From contig JABJEE010000031.1 in the NCBI GenBank assembly GCA_018665005.1, positions 1-7,304 on the forward strand: a stretch of 7,304 bases of DNA, in the 5' to 3' direction. Every line of letters begins with the position of its first letter. Within the stretch, counting starts at the first letter, position 1. Below are positions 7,026 through 7,304 of this stretch, in pieces. A program made the position numbers and the translations under genes. This DNA comes from Flavobacteriales bacterium (lineage in GTDB: Bacteria; Bacteroidota; Bacteroidia; Flavobacteriales_D; Crocinitomicaceae). The notes under the pieces are model-generated. The model saw nothing but the letters and a program-made list of their open reading frames with translations, was not told where the DNA came from and searched no databases.

Positions 7026-7304
7026 GGCACCTCCACGTATTGAACGATCTTATGAATAATATCTTCTGCGTTTAACTCATCCACCTCGGCTTCATAAGTC
7101 AAACCTATTCTATGGTTTAAAACCTTAATGGACATAACCTTGATATCATCAGGAGTGACAAATGATCTTCCTTCCATAAATGCTCTTGCTTTTGAAGCCA
7201 AAGCCAAATTGATACCTCCACGAGGAGATGATCCGTATGAAATATAAGGAGCCAATTCTTGTAAAGCAGGAATACTTGGATTTCTGGTTTCATTAATGAT
7301 ATCA
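7022..7304 (-). CDS. moxR: MoxR-family AAA+ ATPase, C-terminal 93 residues (5' end outside window)
   Basis: Only the C-terminal lid region of this ATPase is present; the frame is open to the window edge. Visible features are DIINETRN at the start, then APYISYGSSPRGGINLALAS, where the Arg of SPR is the expected sensor-2 residue. The lid helices follow, with VTPDDIKV and the strongly conserved LNHRIGLTYEA. The order and spacing match the end of MoxR proteins. The Walker A and B motifs and sensor 1 lie outside the window and cannot be judged. MoxR ATPases are thought to act as chaperones that insert cofactors or remodel VWA-containing partners. Its TGA overlaps the DUF58 start, so the two products are probably made in coupled fashion, and any promoter for the operon lies further to the right. 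Confidence 0.94.
   Translation of the reverse strand, partial: DIINETRNPSIPALQELAPYISYGSSPRGGINLALASKARAFMEGRSFVTPDDIKVMSIKVLNHRIGLTYEAEVDELNAEDIIHKIVQYVEVP
7030..7034 (-). promoter_or_regulatory. GGAGG Shine-Dalgarno-like sequence before the TTG start of DUF58
   Basis: On the minus strand GGAGG lies four bases before the TTG start of the DUF58 gene, inside the last codons of moxR (Glu-Val-Pro). Bacteroidota usually make little use of Shine-Dalgarno pairing, and the spacing is shorter than ideal. It may help a weak start codon or be a by-product of the moxR codons. Translational coupling through the TTGA overlap could also explain initiation. Confidence 0.3.

Noticed and set aside
766..7304. 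A novel MoxR-VWA defence or conflict system
   Set aside because: MoxR and VWA proteins do occur in such contexts, but gene order, BatA/BatB/BatD signature motifs and lack of any nuclease, toxin or mobile-element gene identify the standard bat operon.

Overview
The window comes from a member of the Bacteroidota, most likely a flavobacterium-like or related marine or aquatic lineage. Three things point there. The base composition is AT-rich. The primary sigma factor has the short N-terminus typical of the phylum (it begins MRQLKIAKQV and has no region 1.1). The rest of the window is a bat ('Bacteroides aerotolerance') operon. I cannot place the genus from this sequence. Every gene I can support lies on the minus strand, so transcription runs from high to low coordinates.

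Layout in order of transcription: the C-terminal end of a MoxR-family AAA+ ATPase (7304-7022, cut by the window edge); a DUF58 protein with a von Willebrand A (VWA)-type motif (7025-6162); a single-pass membrane protein with a periplasmic beta-rich domain, of a type often found just before batA (6157-5219); batA (5222-4194); batB (4201-3101); batC (3104-2466); batD (2466-766); a 126-base gap; and the first 213 codons of the primary sigma factor gene rpoD/sigA (639-1, cut by the window edge). I found no tRNA, rRNA, CRISPR array, insertion sequence or long repeat. No stretch over 300 bases lacks a gene.

The seven moxR-batD genes are packed as one polycistron. The junctions are a 4-base TTGA overlap, a 4-base gap, an ATGA overlap, an 8-base overlap, another ATGA overlap and a TAATG overlap. 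The promoter lies beyond the right edge. From family knowledge, the ATPase and DUF58 protein would be cytoplasmic. BatA and BatB would hold VWA domains outside the inner membrane. BatC would be an exported TPR protein, and BatD and the pre-BatA protein would be membrane-anchored with beta-rich ectodomains. The likely product is an envelope assembly in which a MoxR ATPase acts on metal-binding VWA adaptors. Its biochemical function is still unsettled in the literature I know.

This is a recognisable, largely canonical operon, not a new system. The points most worth a second look are these: a T8 homopolymer forming the DUF58 stop codon, where one extra T would restore a family-like C-terminus and an ATGA overlap; a TTG start for DUF58 that the reading frame makes almost unavoidable; an extra N-terminal membrane helix on BatB; the poorly characterised pre-BatA protein; and the direct abutment of the operon on rpoD with no batE between.
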